DNA of 64,000 bases, taken from Branchiostoma floridae (taxonomy: Eukaryota; Chordata; Leptocardii; Amphioxiformes; Branchiostomatidae). Position numbers and translations under genes: made by a program. Positions 10,672 through 24,000 of this stretch are shown one piece after another (the stretch's first letter is position 1; every line of letters begins with the position of its first letter). Location of the stretch: the NCBI RefSeq assembly GCF_000003815.2, contig NC_049991.1, positions 12,124,955 to 12,188,954 of the forward strand, given 5' to 3'. The notes beneath the pieces were generated by a model, which did not search any database, was not told the DNA's origin, and saw only the letters and a list, made by a program, of their open reading frames with translations.

Positions 10672-11293
10672 ACTAGAGATTATGGCGATTCCCTTTGTGG
10701 TCTCCTATTTTTTGCGATTGACAGACAGAGACCATAAAAGTTAAGTCCGTTTGTGCAAGGAGGTTAACGGTTATATCGGTTTGTGTTAGGAGATAAGACT
10801 CCAGAAGAAGTCAATGCACAATATGTTACGCGGGTGACTTGTATTTTGTTGTACTCAACTCGAGATAACAGAGAAAAAGAAGTTCATCACACAAAAATAT
10901 GAGTCGGTGAAAACAATTATATCGCTTTGTTTTCATTGCAGTAATTTAATCTCTGTAGTCACTCAGGTAATACGTACATTTCAATGTTATCGAGATATTA
11001 GAATGCTCCTCGTTTCTGAAGAACGATCGGAGGTGTATAATTAATTGTACACATTGACGCCAGTTCAACCTCGAGCCTCAAACGAGTTTCTAACTCAGTT
11101 CTTTTCATCGCCTTTGTCTGGTGACGTTGGAAAGTGTGGTGTCCATTGTTTTTCGCTAGATGTCGCTGCTATGCATTGTAATGTTACTATCCTGATCGAG
11201 CAAAGGCACAAACACGGATCGACGCAAATTTGGTACAGATTAAATGAAGATTTTAGATGAATAAACAATTGTATGTACTGTTTTTTTATTACA

Positions 11294-11299
11294 ATAAAA
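11294..11299 (+). terminator. Candidate poly(A) signal of the membrane-protein gene
   Basis: AATAAA occurs here and also at 11260-11265, about 600 bp after the stop codon of the membrane-protein gene and before the fringe gene. Either could be used. Confidence 0.3.
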
Positions 11300-11616
11300 C
11301 TTAACAGTCCTCTGGGTTGGGCTGCTCGATGTGGAATGCTCACAGAAAACTTGTATTACGATTTTTCTTGTAAAGACGGCACAAAGGAAGGTCCCCTCGT
11401 TAAATACCTCAGTGGACTCGTCCAGTTCCTGACCCGGAAGTACGTCACACCGTCCCGTACAGGGCAGGGAGGAGAAGGAGGACACTACAACCAGCCCGCA
11501 CATGAAGTCCCAACAGCGACGGGCACGCACAGACGGACCGGCACGGTCCTATACATGCGGTAACAGAAGTTCACAGGCTCTCAGGCGGTGCTGAGTTGTA
11601 GGAGAGGTCCGGGAAA

Positions 11617-12042
11617 ATGAGGTTGTCGTGCCGGAGGCTGGCCCTCGGGCTGAGCGCGGGCGCATTTCTGTGTTTGTGGCTGTTCCTGACGGGGTTTCAG
11701 CAGGACCTGGCGGCGGGGAGGATCGCAACTCAAGGGGACGGGTCTTCCGGCAACGAGCGATGGGCGTTAGGGAAACATCCTCGGAAGATCTCCAGTGTCG
11801 GCAGGTCCGTGGAAGACGACGACCGAGACAGTGACATCAGAAAGACGTCCAGGACTCAGTCGAAACACAGTAGACCCGGGAACAGAAGCCCTTCGTCAGG
11901 GCAGAACACAGTGTCCGTACCTGACCGCATGAGGAAGACCGAGCTCCATGACATTTTCATCGGTGTAAAAACAACAGAGAAGTACCACAGACACAGAATG
12001 GACCTTCTTATGGACACATGGGTGTCTCTTGCCAAGGATCAG
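11617..12042 (+). CDS. FNG: Fringe exon 1 (signal-anchor, stem, start of catalytic domain)
   Basis: The exon encodes residues 1-142 and ends in phase 0 at CAG|GTATCT. The open frame continues to 12249 but is intronic after the donor. The ATG has A at -3. Confidence 0.95.
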
Positions 12043-15000
12043 GTATCTCAACTTTTAACTTTAGTCTTTTTCATGTCTTGCGTTAGAATATCTTGTGCGT
12101 TTAATAAGAGTGTTGATAATTTACTTTTTTGCCAAAAATGGTTTTACGAGCCGGCCCAACATAACAATATATGGTGCACTTTAAATTCTTTCTGGAAAGC
12201 TGTGATAACGTTATACTTTGCTACTCCTCATAGAACTGCAGAAAGTTAAACGTGTTAGGACATGCACAGAAGCCGTGTGTTGAACACCTGGAGTCCCACA
12301 CCGATAGTGGTGCAAATTCGTTATATTACAATCTGATAAGAGAAGCCCAAGTTTACACACATGCTAACCTGTCTAATGCAGGTCTGTTGCATATGAATGG
12401 ATCGTAAATATTGAAGCCCTCCTCCCACAACTAGGTGGTAATTGTGTGTTTTTCTGTGTTAGTTTTTCTCATGCTGGTGTGTGCTGAACAATGGTCTCCC
12501 AGCTGTTAGCTCCAAGGTGTGTTTGCCCATCACCTTGCACTTCACAGGTGTTCACTTGTTCACCTTGCCAAGTGGCATAAAAATTTCAGTTGTTGGACAA
12601 ATGCACCGCCCTAGCCTGACTTCCAATAATCTACTTCCTTCTCACCGCTTTGTGTGCAGGTCGGACCTACAACAATCTGGTTAACCTGAGGTTAACACAG
12701 TTTTCATATATCATCCTGGGCATTGTTCACCTTGCTATTGTATGTAAATGCTTTGCGTATAGAGTTCAGCGGTGGGGTCCCGGTGCTTTTACAAGCCAAT
12801 GGCTACAGAGAGAAGTGGTGCGGGTTCCCAGGGCCTTTTCTGACCCTGTCCTCCCCACACAGGACGGGAGGGGTGGTACGTAGGGACGGCACCAACACAA
12901 TACTACAAAACATGCTCACTGTTTGATCGGCCTAAGAATAGTGGGCCTTTCACACTTAATTTCCCACGCCTCAGTCACAAGCTGGTCCTGTCTGAAAATG
13001 CAGCGCCTTGAAGAAATCAGCTGTTTTGGCCTGCATCAGCATTTCTCGCCAACAATCATAAGAAGTGCCCTGGGTTACCCTACCTTGATTCTACCTCTAT
13101 TGTTGGCAAGACTTGGAGTCGTCGTATTGTTTTGGAGTTCTCCTGTGATTCGGGGTGGCGTGTGAAATTGCCTCCTTCGCTCGGGGGCCGGTCGAACAAT
13201 TGTGCCTGCAGGCAGTTGGCAGGGAGAGAATTGTTCAGCGGGGTAGACTACTAGGTGTGTTGTGCAGCACACCCCGAGAGCTTGTCACTTGTTTGAAAGG
13301 AATTTGCTTTCACCAGCTGGAATCTGAAACCACTAAGGCTTGTAATTTTGTTTTTGTACAGGTTAAAAATGTATATGGTCCATATACATTTTTACCCTGT
13401 CTAGTGCCAGTTTGAATGAGATTTTCAGAATTTTTTTTTTTTTTTTCAATTTTCAAATGTCAGATATTAGAGATATCCTTTAATTTTGTTTATTTGTTCA
13501 GACTTCAGCCCCATCCTCACCTCAGGTCAGTCAGGATATATAATTCCATAATACAGATTCGGATACCTTGGTTAACCATGTGTAAAAGTAAAGTGGATAT
13601 ACTAGTAGAGTGATAAGAGGTTGTCTGACAAGGTCCCTCTGGCAAGGTCTCCTGTTAAACTGTGCTGTCTTATCTATGAAGATGTTATTGTCCAATCTGA
13701 AACCTAATATTTAGATAAAGATCCATAAAAAGGTGTGAGGAGGTTTATTAGTCATGTAATACTGATCTTCACCATAGCAATTGTCAATACATTGTATCTT
13801 TTAATCTTTAACCTAAAGACATACCTTCTACATTGAATAAGACACTATGTATGTACATGTACTTGTAGATTTGGACTAGATAGGTTTGTTTGGTTCAGGA
13901 AACTCTGAAAACAACTCCTGTGGCAGGTTTTGGCTGACATCCAAAGCACTCACTACTGTAGCCATTTTTAGAATAAAGTAGGTTTTATAAACAGTCATGT
14001 TTTTTGCGTTGATTGAGGCTACCAACTTCTGTTAGCTGTTGATGTCTTGATACTTTTCCAACAGTTATAGATAGAACAAGCAAAGATATCCCATGGACAG
14101 GGTATGCTATTTGGAAAGGTTGGGACAAGACATATGTACAGTTGATTTGACATCGACCAAATGAAAATATTGTACAGTATTATTACCGTTTTCTAGTGTT
14201 GTTACCTTTAGCGTAAAAGGAGCTTACATGTCCATGGGATATATGTAAAGGGGTGACATGTCCATGGGATACATTATCTGCTGTGAAGGGTAGGGTGACA
14301 TGCTTCTCAAGGGGGGAAACATTGCATTGGCCATATATGGGGACAGTCCCACTGTCTAGTCCTGTGGGATCTTGCATATCTATCTTATCTTCAAGCAGAT
14401 GCAGAAAGGCAATATTGTAATATTTCTCCAGCTCCCAGTTCCAGAAAGGCCTGGTGCTATGTGGAACCAGGAGCTTGAGAAGCGCTACAATTTTGACTTT
14501 TTACATCTGCTTGGAAAATGCCTGCACATGACCAGGGCAGAAAAGAAACAAAACATCAACCAAACATGTGATTGTCATGTGTATATTATGTAATAATTTG
14601 ATTTTCAATACAGCTTTGAGTGTTATTTATGAAGTTAACTAATATCTTTGTCAGTGTATCTCCAAGCTAAGATCTGATATGCCTTGACATTTGTGAAGCT
14701 GTATAGTAACGGTTGGTTGCTAGGGAAAGTCATTCATGGCTGATCAAAGCCAGGATTGCTATTTTATGTTCCTGAAATGAGATGCAAATTGACAAGTCTG
14801 GGCCTAGAAGATTTGTGGGGAACTGTCCATTAAAAAGTTAACAGTGTGTGACAGCATATGGGTAGGTAGAATGCTGGTGCTGGGTCCTGTATTCAGAGTA
14901 CAAAGGGTTTCATCAAATTTCATGCTGCAACTGTTTCCTGCTCACAAAATTTACTCATCAAAAGACAAGGCCTTTTCAGAGGGAGGTAGTGAAAGATGCT

Positions 15001-18000
15001 GGTTGTGATTAATGGAAAATACCCTCATCTCGCATGCAAGGAGAGAAAAGAGTGAAAGCCCCCTGTCTAATACCATTGTTGGCCACCGTTTGTGACACAC
15101 AGAAAAGGCTGGCTGCACACAGTAAGAAATGACAGGGTTCAGGGTTGGGACACAGCCTTCCCACGGACAGGTTTTAGCCAATCATTCTGAGCAATTTATC
15201 ACAGTTTAAGATCATTTCTATTGACAAACAATTCAATGGAATTGTCAAGCAGCAACTGTTATATCTTATCTACATTTTTTAATTAGAATTTTGGTGCACA
15301 ATTCTGAATTCTGAATTCTGAAATTAAGAAAAGACAGTTGAGGGCTTCTTATCTACATGATCAGTACATGTTGAGAAGAAAATTTGCCAGTGTTCCACAC
15401 CTTATCCCAGGTGCAAGTTATCAATGTTATGAAACCCTTCTCTTTTACAGATGACATTGTAGAATGCAAATTATGCTATATAGCAAAGCTGGAGATTTTT
15501 ATCAATTGCTTACTGAAAAGTATAAATGCAAATTTAAAAAGAAATTGTGATTTTCCCTCCCATAGTATTTTGGGACCATGGAAGGGCAGTGTTTTGAAAT
15601 AGATAAATAATGCATGTGGGAAAAAGGATGGGCAGCTGCCCAATTAGGTGGCTAGCTCAGTAGCTGACAGATGGGATAAGACATAAGGGGAGGACATGAT
15701 TTGTAAATGGTGCTTATCAAGGTATGACTAATGGTAGGCTTTGCAATAAGCTTTGGGCAAGTTTTATTTAAAAGAGTTCCTAAATTTGTAGAACCATGAG
15801 GGTTGAACAATGCAGTACTATGATCTTTTGCTTAGGCCACACCAATTTAATTTCTTGGTTCACGGATTCGCTCGCTCCTATTTTTTGGAAAAAAAAATAA
15901 AAATAAAAAGTGCTACTCAGCAAATTTTCACCATTAATGAAACCATTCACCAACTTTCTGGTGTAGCAAATTGGCCTTTATATTATAAGCTCCTTAAAGT
16001 GTGGGTACAGGTGCTGTTACTGTACAAAAATAGTGTTTTTGGACTTTTTTCAAGCTGAAAACTTTTTTCTTTATGTCTTGGATTGGCCGTTACCTTTACC
16101 CCAAGCATTTTACAATTTTCATTTTTATTTTCATTTCGCCCTCTCGCTCCATATTNNNNNNNNNNNNNNNNNNNNNNNNNNNNNNNNNNNNNNNNNNNNN
16201 NNNNNNNNNNNNNNNNNNNNNNNNNNNNNNNNNNNNNNNNNNNNNNNNNNNNNNNATTTGTTCCAGACATGTCGGGAGAACGCAGACATTTTCATTTTCT
16301 ACAAAGGTCTGCCAAAAACATGTGCTCTCACTACATGCCAAATTGCAGGAATTCTACAGCCCAAGTTTACTCAACAAAGTTAATCAATAGTCTGCATGCA
16401 AAGGTTTGGTCAGAACAGGTGATTCTGAGTTTTCTCACAGCACAGTAGCGTGGACTTTGTTGACGGATAAATGAAGAAATGTTGGAATGTCTGTATGGCC
16501 CATACTACAGTAAAGGTGATCACCCAGAGGCAAAATGTAAGACAGGGAACAGGTATGTGGGATTGGTACTGTTTGACATAGATAAATCTTGGCTTGGAGG
16601 CAGATTTGATTATAATTAGGCTGCTGTACATAACAAAGGAATTTAAAATCTTACTGGAAATGTGTAGGGTGAAAAATGGGTAGCTCTTCTTCACAACACC
16701 AAAGAATTTTTCAGACTATAATAAATTGACTGAAATACAGGACCTGTCGCTGATGGTTGGACCAATATTTAAAGCGCAAGGAAACAGAATGACCTGTAGG
16801 ACTTGCCCACATTGGTAGTTTATAAAACAAACCATCAAAGTCCAAAGAACTTCCGTATTCATCACAAAGCTGCTGTAGAACAGAAAGGTGATCGGCTGTG
16901 AGTCTGTTAGAAGGTTTTTATGTAGAATGACCTGTTTGTTGACACAACTGTCTGTGTAAATAGACCAGGCCTAGCCCAGGAGAGATACTGCCACTCTCAC
17001 AATGGGCAGGAGGGATGTTTGGGTGGGCTAAAACAACTCTACTCCTAATGAAAGTATCAATGTAGCAAGATCAACAAACTCTAGCTTGTGTTCAAAGTTT
17101 TCCCCTACCCACCACCACCATTAGGTGAAGGGTTCTTGTGCTCAGGGCTTTTAGTAGCTGATACAGAAGTCTCTGTAGTCTGCCAAATGAAGAACTTTGA
17201 AAGCCTTGCCTTTGTTCTTTGTCTCTTCCACATTGATAAATGTTTCCATTAGTCTAATGGTTGTCCCTAAACTATCAGCACAGACTATATGACCAAAGAC
17301 AAGCCAGGTAAATGTCTGACAATTAGTAGAATATTTTCGAAGAGCCTCTGGCTGAATTCCACTGAAGGTGTACAGTATAGGGCTCAATGTTGGCCACTTG
17401 ATTTTGAGGTAGGGACATTGGTTGGTTTCTGAGCAGAAAGCGGCTTATGCATGTTTATGTTTTGGCAATGCTAATGGGATAAGATTGTGGTTTAGTGGTG
17501 CCAATGGCATTACCCAGATTATGTGGGCTGAATGTTTTGTGTCACAAATTACACTTTGTCCAAGATAAATGGGCGTCTGTACATTTCTGTTTCTTGATAA
17601 TTGTCCACCCAATGTAGACATTTCACCAACCACAAACACCATCACAGATACTTTCAGGCATTAGTTGGCTGACTCACAGTGATTGTGAAGAAAAGGTTCC
17701 ACACCAACAGATACTTTGCCAACAGGTGGCCAAAATATTTGGCAAACAAACAGCATCAAAGTTAATCCTGCATTGTAGTTTCAATTGTATGTTTAAATGT
17801 GAAAGCACAAATGCGATTTTCCTAAACTTTGGCAATAGAAAAATATTGCCATATGCTATGATATAGACCCCTACATCTCCCCTTCCCCCCTCTGCTGAGC
17901 ACTATTCCACTGGCAGATGTGGCTTTCATCAAACCATGGCTAAACAAATTTTCACCCCAGTAGGTCTGAGGAAATTCCTGATTTTGCATGTCTGATGACA

Positions 18001-21000
18001 TGTCCCCAGGAGAGTTCATGTTTCCCCACTACTGAGGCCTAAACAAGCTGGAGATGATATTGAAGGAGCGCTACTCTTGTTGGGCTCTTGTAACCAACTT
18101 ATCGCAGAAACCTGGGGTGATAATTTTGGTCTGGGCTTCTGCAACCTTTCAAGTTTGGCAGAAAATCCACAGGACTCAGATTTGTTCTTATATTCTGTGT
18201 GCTTGACAGCAGAGGGAGACTGGTATGTCAGGCAAGATTGATAACAGATATACATACAGGTGTTCCTGTCAAACCAGGTTGAAACTGTCAGGGTATATGA
18301 CACTGGAAATGCCATGTCTTGACATCTGCTAGACATTAAAGGACCTAAATCCCTTTTAATGGCATTTAAGTGACTATTGATAGGTTTCTTCATAAGATAA
18401 TGGAGCACTGTTTAAATTTTATGTAGAATCATATATACCAATACGTAGTTGGCAATACATTTTTAAGAACTCCAAGTGCCATAGGGGTTAATCATGCGGT
18501 TGTGCAGTTTCTTTATGTTTGTTTTTCCAGTTGTGTGGCTCTTCAGTCCCCGCTGGGCCATGGTATATATAACAGGGACCAGTTCTAGAAGGCCAGAGGT
18601 TAGCCCCTGAGAGTTTTGAAGTGTGCTGTCTGCCAGCATCCCTTCTCTGTGGAATAGGTCGTTCCTGACTGCTGGGATAACCCTGAGGTCCCACCAACAA
18701 TGGGCTCACTTCTGTCCCCATCCCTGCCTGTGTTCTCAGCTGTTCCCATTGGTCCGACCTCGCTGATGTAAACTCCTCCAGGACCTGTCCCACTCCTCAT
18801 GAGATCTACACTTGGCAGCAGGCAAACAAGAACTTCAATGTGTCATGCCAAAAGTTTTTCACAAATGTGCTGGTGAATGGGCTGGGTATTCCCTTTCATC
18901 TTGTTCCTGTGGCCAATATTGGGCTGACCTTCCTGCTATTGAATCAGGATGTGCAGTGGTTCTCGTGGGACCACTTGGACAGTTTACAAGAAGCACAAAC
19001 TTCACTTTCCTACAACTGCTTTGAAGTAGATCCATCTGAAAAGCTTTTAAAGACAGTTTCTAAGACGTATAAATATCAAACTGCCAATTCTATAGCTATA
19101 TAGCATCTATGGCTCGCCAGGTACAATAATGTTAAAATGGCAGTGGGCCTAATAAGGGCACTTATAAAAAGTTGGTTACTAGTCCTATTTATGTTGTAAC
19201 ATTGACATGAGACTGATAAACGAAAACCTATGAACTAAAACTACTGTTTGAAGGTTAGGAAATATTGGACTTCCCCAGATTAACATCTGACATGTGCTAA
19301 AAGTCTGGACTGCTTCTACAAACCAGTTGCTTGTGTGAAATTGAAATTTTGGTTCTTGGCTCCCCATTTAGGAGGACAAAAGTTACTAAGGACCACCCAG
19401 CTTCTCTGTTTGCCTCATCATCAGCCTTTACAAAATACAAAAAGATTGAGAATGGATTCATTTAGATTTGTGTATTTTGCAAACTCTAATTGCTCTACTT
19501 GAAATGTGGGTGTATTCTTTACAGAGTGAGTGACATGAGTACCATTGATGAATAGTACATACAGAACGTGTCCTAATTTTTATGCAAGACATGTCCAGGG
19601 TAATGTACAGCGGCAGATGTTTTGGCTCATGTTTGATATGCCAACAATGCCATAATGAACCAAAAAAGCTTTGTTCTTATCAACACTATTTCAACAGTAT
19701 GCATGCATGCATCAGAAGAAATAAATTCTTAATTGCCAGTATGCCCTCCTTAGTATTTTATCCATGTCTGGTAGATTTAGCTGGAAAGACAATGTTCCAA
19801 TATTATAAAGCGGGAAGATTCTTAAATTACTTGTTTCAGAACCTTTCTCTTGTTTTTTAAAAGGTTTAAAGCATGTTTCTGGTCCCTTTAAATTTTCTGT
19901 TTGCCTCCAGCTTGCAGCAACACAAGCTCTGAATCTTGATGGGTCTTTTAACTCTTCCTCACAAAAGAAGGACTTTGTCCCATTTAAAGACTTTGTGTGC
20001 CTTTCAGTATGCTCTAGGCCTTCCCTTCTCTGCCTTTGACAATGGTCCTTTGAATGTGTTTCTGCTTGCTTGCAGTTTCGCTCTATACTGTTGTGAGTTT
20101 CAAATTCACAAATTCGATGACAGAAAGAATACATCTTCAACGCCATAAAGTCTTCTTACTATTTTCCACTCAGAAGATAAGATTAGAAATAGATTAGATA
20201 GATTCTAATTGTTACTTTACATATAAGTGAAAGTGAAAGGGAGATGAGAAGAGAAGGCCTAAAGGTGAATTTCTTTTGTCTGTAGTGGGTTTCCTCTTCT
20301 GAGGGAAACAGAGATGGTTAACAGCATTGTTTTCTCACCTGTCTGTCAATATCCCAGCCCCACCTGGCCAGCAGGTGGTCTATTGGAGCAGGTGACAAAG
20401 GAACACCCAACAGACAATACCCCATCACCATACCCTTTGTTTTGTACCCTAACAGTTAGACGTTAACTGGACAGAGTTTATCTGTGATAAGATCTAGGTG
20501 TCAATGCCACTGATTAACACCCTCTTTCTAACTAAATCTAAAGACCTGGTATTGTCATCTAGTGCAGTGTATGGGCAGTTTTTGCCACTGGACAAAAGTA
20601 ATATCAAAGTCATTTTTGATATTTCCTCTTTTAGCTTCAATGTGTCTTTGTTCTTGTGTAGCTGTGGATAAAGAGACAATCTTTATGGCCTTGGGCAATT
20701 TATCCCACCAAAGATACAGTGTACTCATGATTGATATGCAGCCAGCTGGATGAATTGATTTTAACTTTCAATACTTCTGCACTTTTCACTTCGAGATTTG
20801 TTCCCTATCTGTCAATTTAGTTACAAAGCAGAAAATTTTAGTCCAACCCTATAGCTCTACCAAAAGTTTTTCTTCATCACCTCATATGATATGTTGGTAT
20901 ATGAAGGGGTGATGATTTTCAATCTGCAGTTTTCTATTTTGAGACTGGAAAGAGAGACGTTGAAATCCCGTCTTTGTCCTCAAAGTTTATGCTTGTAGTT

Positions 21001-24000
21001 TGTTGATGTCTGGAGGCAGTGTGTTTTGAAGCAGAGTATAGCCTTTCTGTGTACGAAGGCTTAGCATAAGATCTCTGCTATCCCAAGGACCAATATTTGA
21101 GCAGGTGAAGCTTGTGATCATCATGTGAAGTCAGTACTATTGTTGGGCCGGCGGTTCAAACAGCTGGGCCGCGTGCTAAGCTGCTTTATAAACTATGTTA
21201 ATTCTCGGCAAGGATTCCTGTTGAAGACCCTCTAATTGGCATTTTTCTGAAGCTGGTTTCCCTTTCCATGGAAAAATACAATGCTGACTTGAAAAAAAGG
21301 TTCACATTAAGTGTCTGTTGTGAAATATTGAAAGGGCATGGGAACCGATTAAAAAGTGATTATTGTGTAGGACTAATAACGGTTTCCAAACTCTGTATAC
21401 GTAGTTGGGAACCACTTAGCTCTTTGCTTGGTCACAGGAGTAATCCTTAAATCCTTCCTAATTGTAGGATCCTTTAGAGAGACTACAGACGCTTTCTGTC
21501 GTTAAGAACGAGCGCATGTCGGACAGAATTGGCAGGACGGAGGAACCTTTTCATTCTCGATTTCTTGGTACAGACAATAGTGTTGGTGGGCGGGCAGCGG
21601 GATGAATAGGGGAGCAGATGTGGTGGAAGTCTGTAAAGGTAAACTAATGAACACAGTCCCTCCTTCAGTCCTTAGTCCCTTTCTGACTGGAAATTTCATG
21701 GTAAAGTCTGTTACTCAGTTACCACCAGGGGAACTAACTGTACTGAATCTGATATCATTGGATACACTTATGTCTAAAGAATTAAGAAAAGTTAACACAA
21801 TATGAAGATTCTTGAAACATTGACACAATCAAGAAGAAACTGTTTGAGGAACATCAAAGATTGTCCCTTGGAGTTTCATGGCATTTACTTGTCAAAACAT
21901 CACAGGTGAGCATTTTGAACCACAAACAGGGTTGTGATGAGCAGATTGACGCTGGTACTCCGAGAGACCACTGGTCTGGTGTGAGACCTCTGTTCATAAG
22001 GCGCCCATTACTAACCTGGAACAATAGCATAATGGCTTTGGAACACGTTTGTGATGGGCGTCCCTGCTGGGTGGGTGGGGGACAGGAGGTGCAGCCAGCT
22101 GCCACCCTGTCCTGGTGCTGGGTCGTGGGGCACACAGACAACAGAGCCAGATCCCCTGCCTGGCAACCTGTACCACTTCTCATCTCCCTATACAATCACA
22201 TGAATCAGGTCCAAGCAAAGCTGGCCGGCCTGGGTTGTGCTTTTTGTGCAGGTTACGCACGTAACCTTTATGTCATGTCTGACGATCCTGTAGGAAGGAA
22301 GTTGTTGAAAGGGCTTCCTTGTTCCCACCAGTTAGAGCTCTACAACCACTTTGCCGAAAAATGTGGAGCATGCCAAATTGTACGCTTCATATCCTGAAAG
22401 TAGAGCTATACCTAACACCCATACTGGAAGGCAGCTGTGTCCCATATACCAACCGTACCTTGGGTTTTGAGGCAGTTACATTTGTACCTGCCTTTTTCCT
22501 TTCTTTTGAACTTGATGTTGGTGTAATCATAAAGGCCAAGTCTCTACATCATACTGGAAATTCCAACCACATGTGGGGGTTCAGCTTTAGATCTGTATCT
22601 CTCCTTGTAACACAACCAGGGCACCCCTCCATTCACAAACTTGCTGGTATTCCCAAAGCCAAGGCCAAAGCTAATTACATTAGAGCCCAAGGTCAACAAC
22701 AATGGTGTGGTGACAGGATGTGTTCTGTGTTGCGGACCCATAGGGTAGCTAGACTTGAACCCCATTAACTGTTGGGTGGTAGTGAAAGAACGTCTCCTCA
22801 TGTCAATGCCACGCCTCATAAATTTTGTCTAGGTATTCAACATTGTTTTTATGATACAGTGCATCTTTTTCATGGCAGACGCATCAGGAAAACACATGTA
22901 GGTCTCCCACACATACAGATTTATAGAAAAGAAATGATAGATTGCACTATGACTGACCTTTTTGTTATTTTGTTTTTCAGACCTTTGTCTTCACTGATTC
23001 TGATGACGAACAGCTAAGAAGCAGACTAGGTAAGCAGTCTCGCACTCAAGATAGTCACCTGATATGTTTGAATTTCTTAAACCTTTATTTGCTGGTAGTT
23101 CGTTTCACTTAAAATATTTTAAGATTCAGACCCCAGCAATGTCCTGATGTCTTATCTTTGTTAGTATGAATGAAAGTATGGTAACCACAAAGACATCTCC
23201 CTACCATCTACGTTTCTCACTGCCAAGCAAAGGTGTACTCAGCAAGCCAGACGTTGCACATACAACACATCAATATTTGGACTAGTTGACACAACTAGCC
23301 TCCAGCCTATGGCCGCACCATGACTGATCTAGACTGTGCATGCCTACTTAGCACAAGTAGTCCCAGAAACCTGTGTGATGACAAGGAAACAACTGGCTGT
23401 TTCAAAAGGCCGGCCGCTTTGTGCTGCTAAAGAAAGGAAATCACAACATGCACTTGTCCTTCCAAAAACTGTGCCTCACAGCCAAAACATGGCTTTGCAT
23501 AAAAGTCCACCCTGGCGACTTCTGGGTCCCATTTGTGTATACAGAGATGGAAGGAGACACAATGTAGAAATTAGCTAAATCTACAAAAGTTTGTCTGCAA
23601 TCAAAGCATTTCCCCTTTGCTGATGTCGGGATCAAGAGCTTAAAAGGTTGATTTAAGCATCTGTGTATCATGCATGCCCCCATCCCTGCCAAACTCTTGT
23701 AGTTATTTTGCCTTTGAAGTTTTGCAGACAGATAGTGGCTAGTTACAAGATTACAACACATCCTTTGTAGACAGCAGTATAGTGTGCCTTTCCTCTTGGC
23801 CTAGCACCCGAAAAGATTCTGCTGACAGAGCTTGGTCGTCTTATTAACAGTTTTTGAACAGGAGCTATTGAATTAAGACAGGGTTTCCTGCCAATTCCTG
23901 GCTGTTAGGGCAAGTAATCTTGAATCCGTCAGAAGAGCATGGAAATGGTTCATGAACAGACAGCAGATAAGGCAGCCTTTGGTTTAAACTTTTTAAGCCT

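Larger units (their letters stand above)
12043..22980 (+). other. Fringe intron 1
   Basis: This 10.9 kb intron contains the assembly gap, a perfect hairpin at 13361-13396, short repeated 16-mers at 14226-14271 and an AATTCTG triplication near 15301-15321. The longest ORF (21861-22397, 178 codons) has no recognisable domain and no start or splice context. No nested gene is supported. Confidence 0.6.

Noticed and set aside
12043-12249. Extension of the fringe exon 1 frame to 210 codons
   Set aside because: The conserved sequence stops at a good donor after AKDQ and resumes with TFVFTD at 22981; the rest is intron read-through.
16033-16448. ORFs running across the gap
   Set aside because: Their middle part is undefined sequence; the flanks have no domain.
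21861-22397. 178-codon ORF in fringe intron 1
   Set aside because: No domain, no repeat-family match, low-complexity Trp/Cys content and no splice or start context; probably chance.
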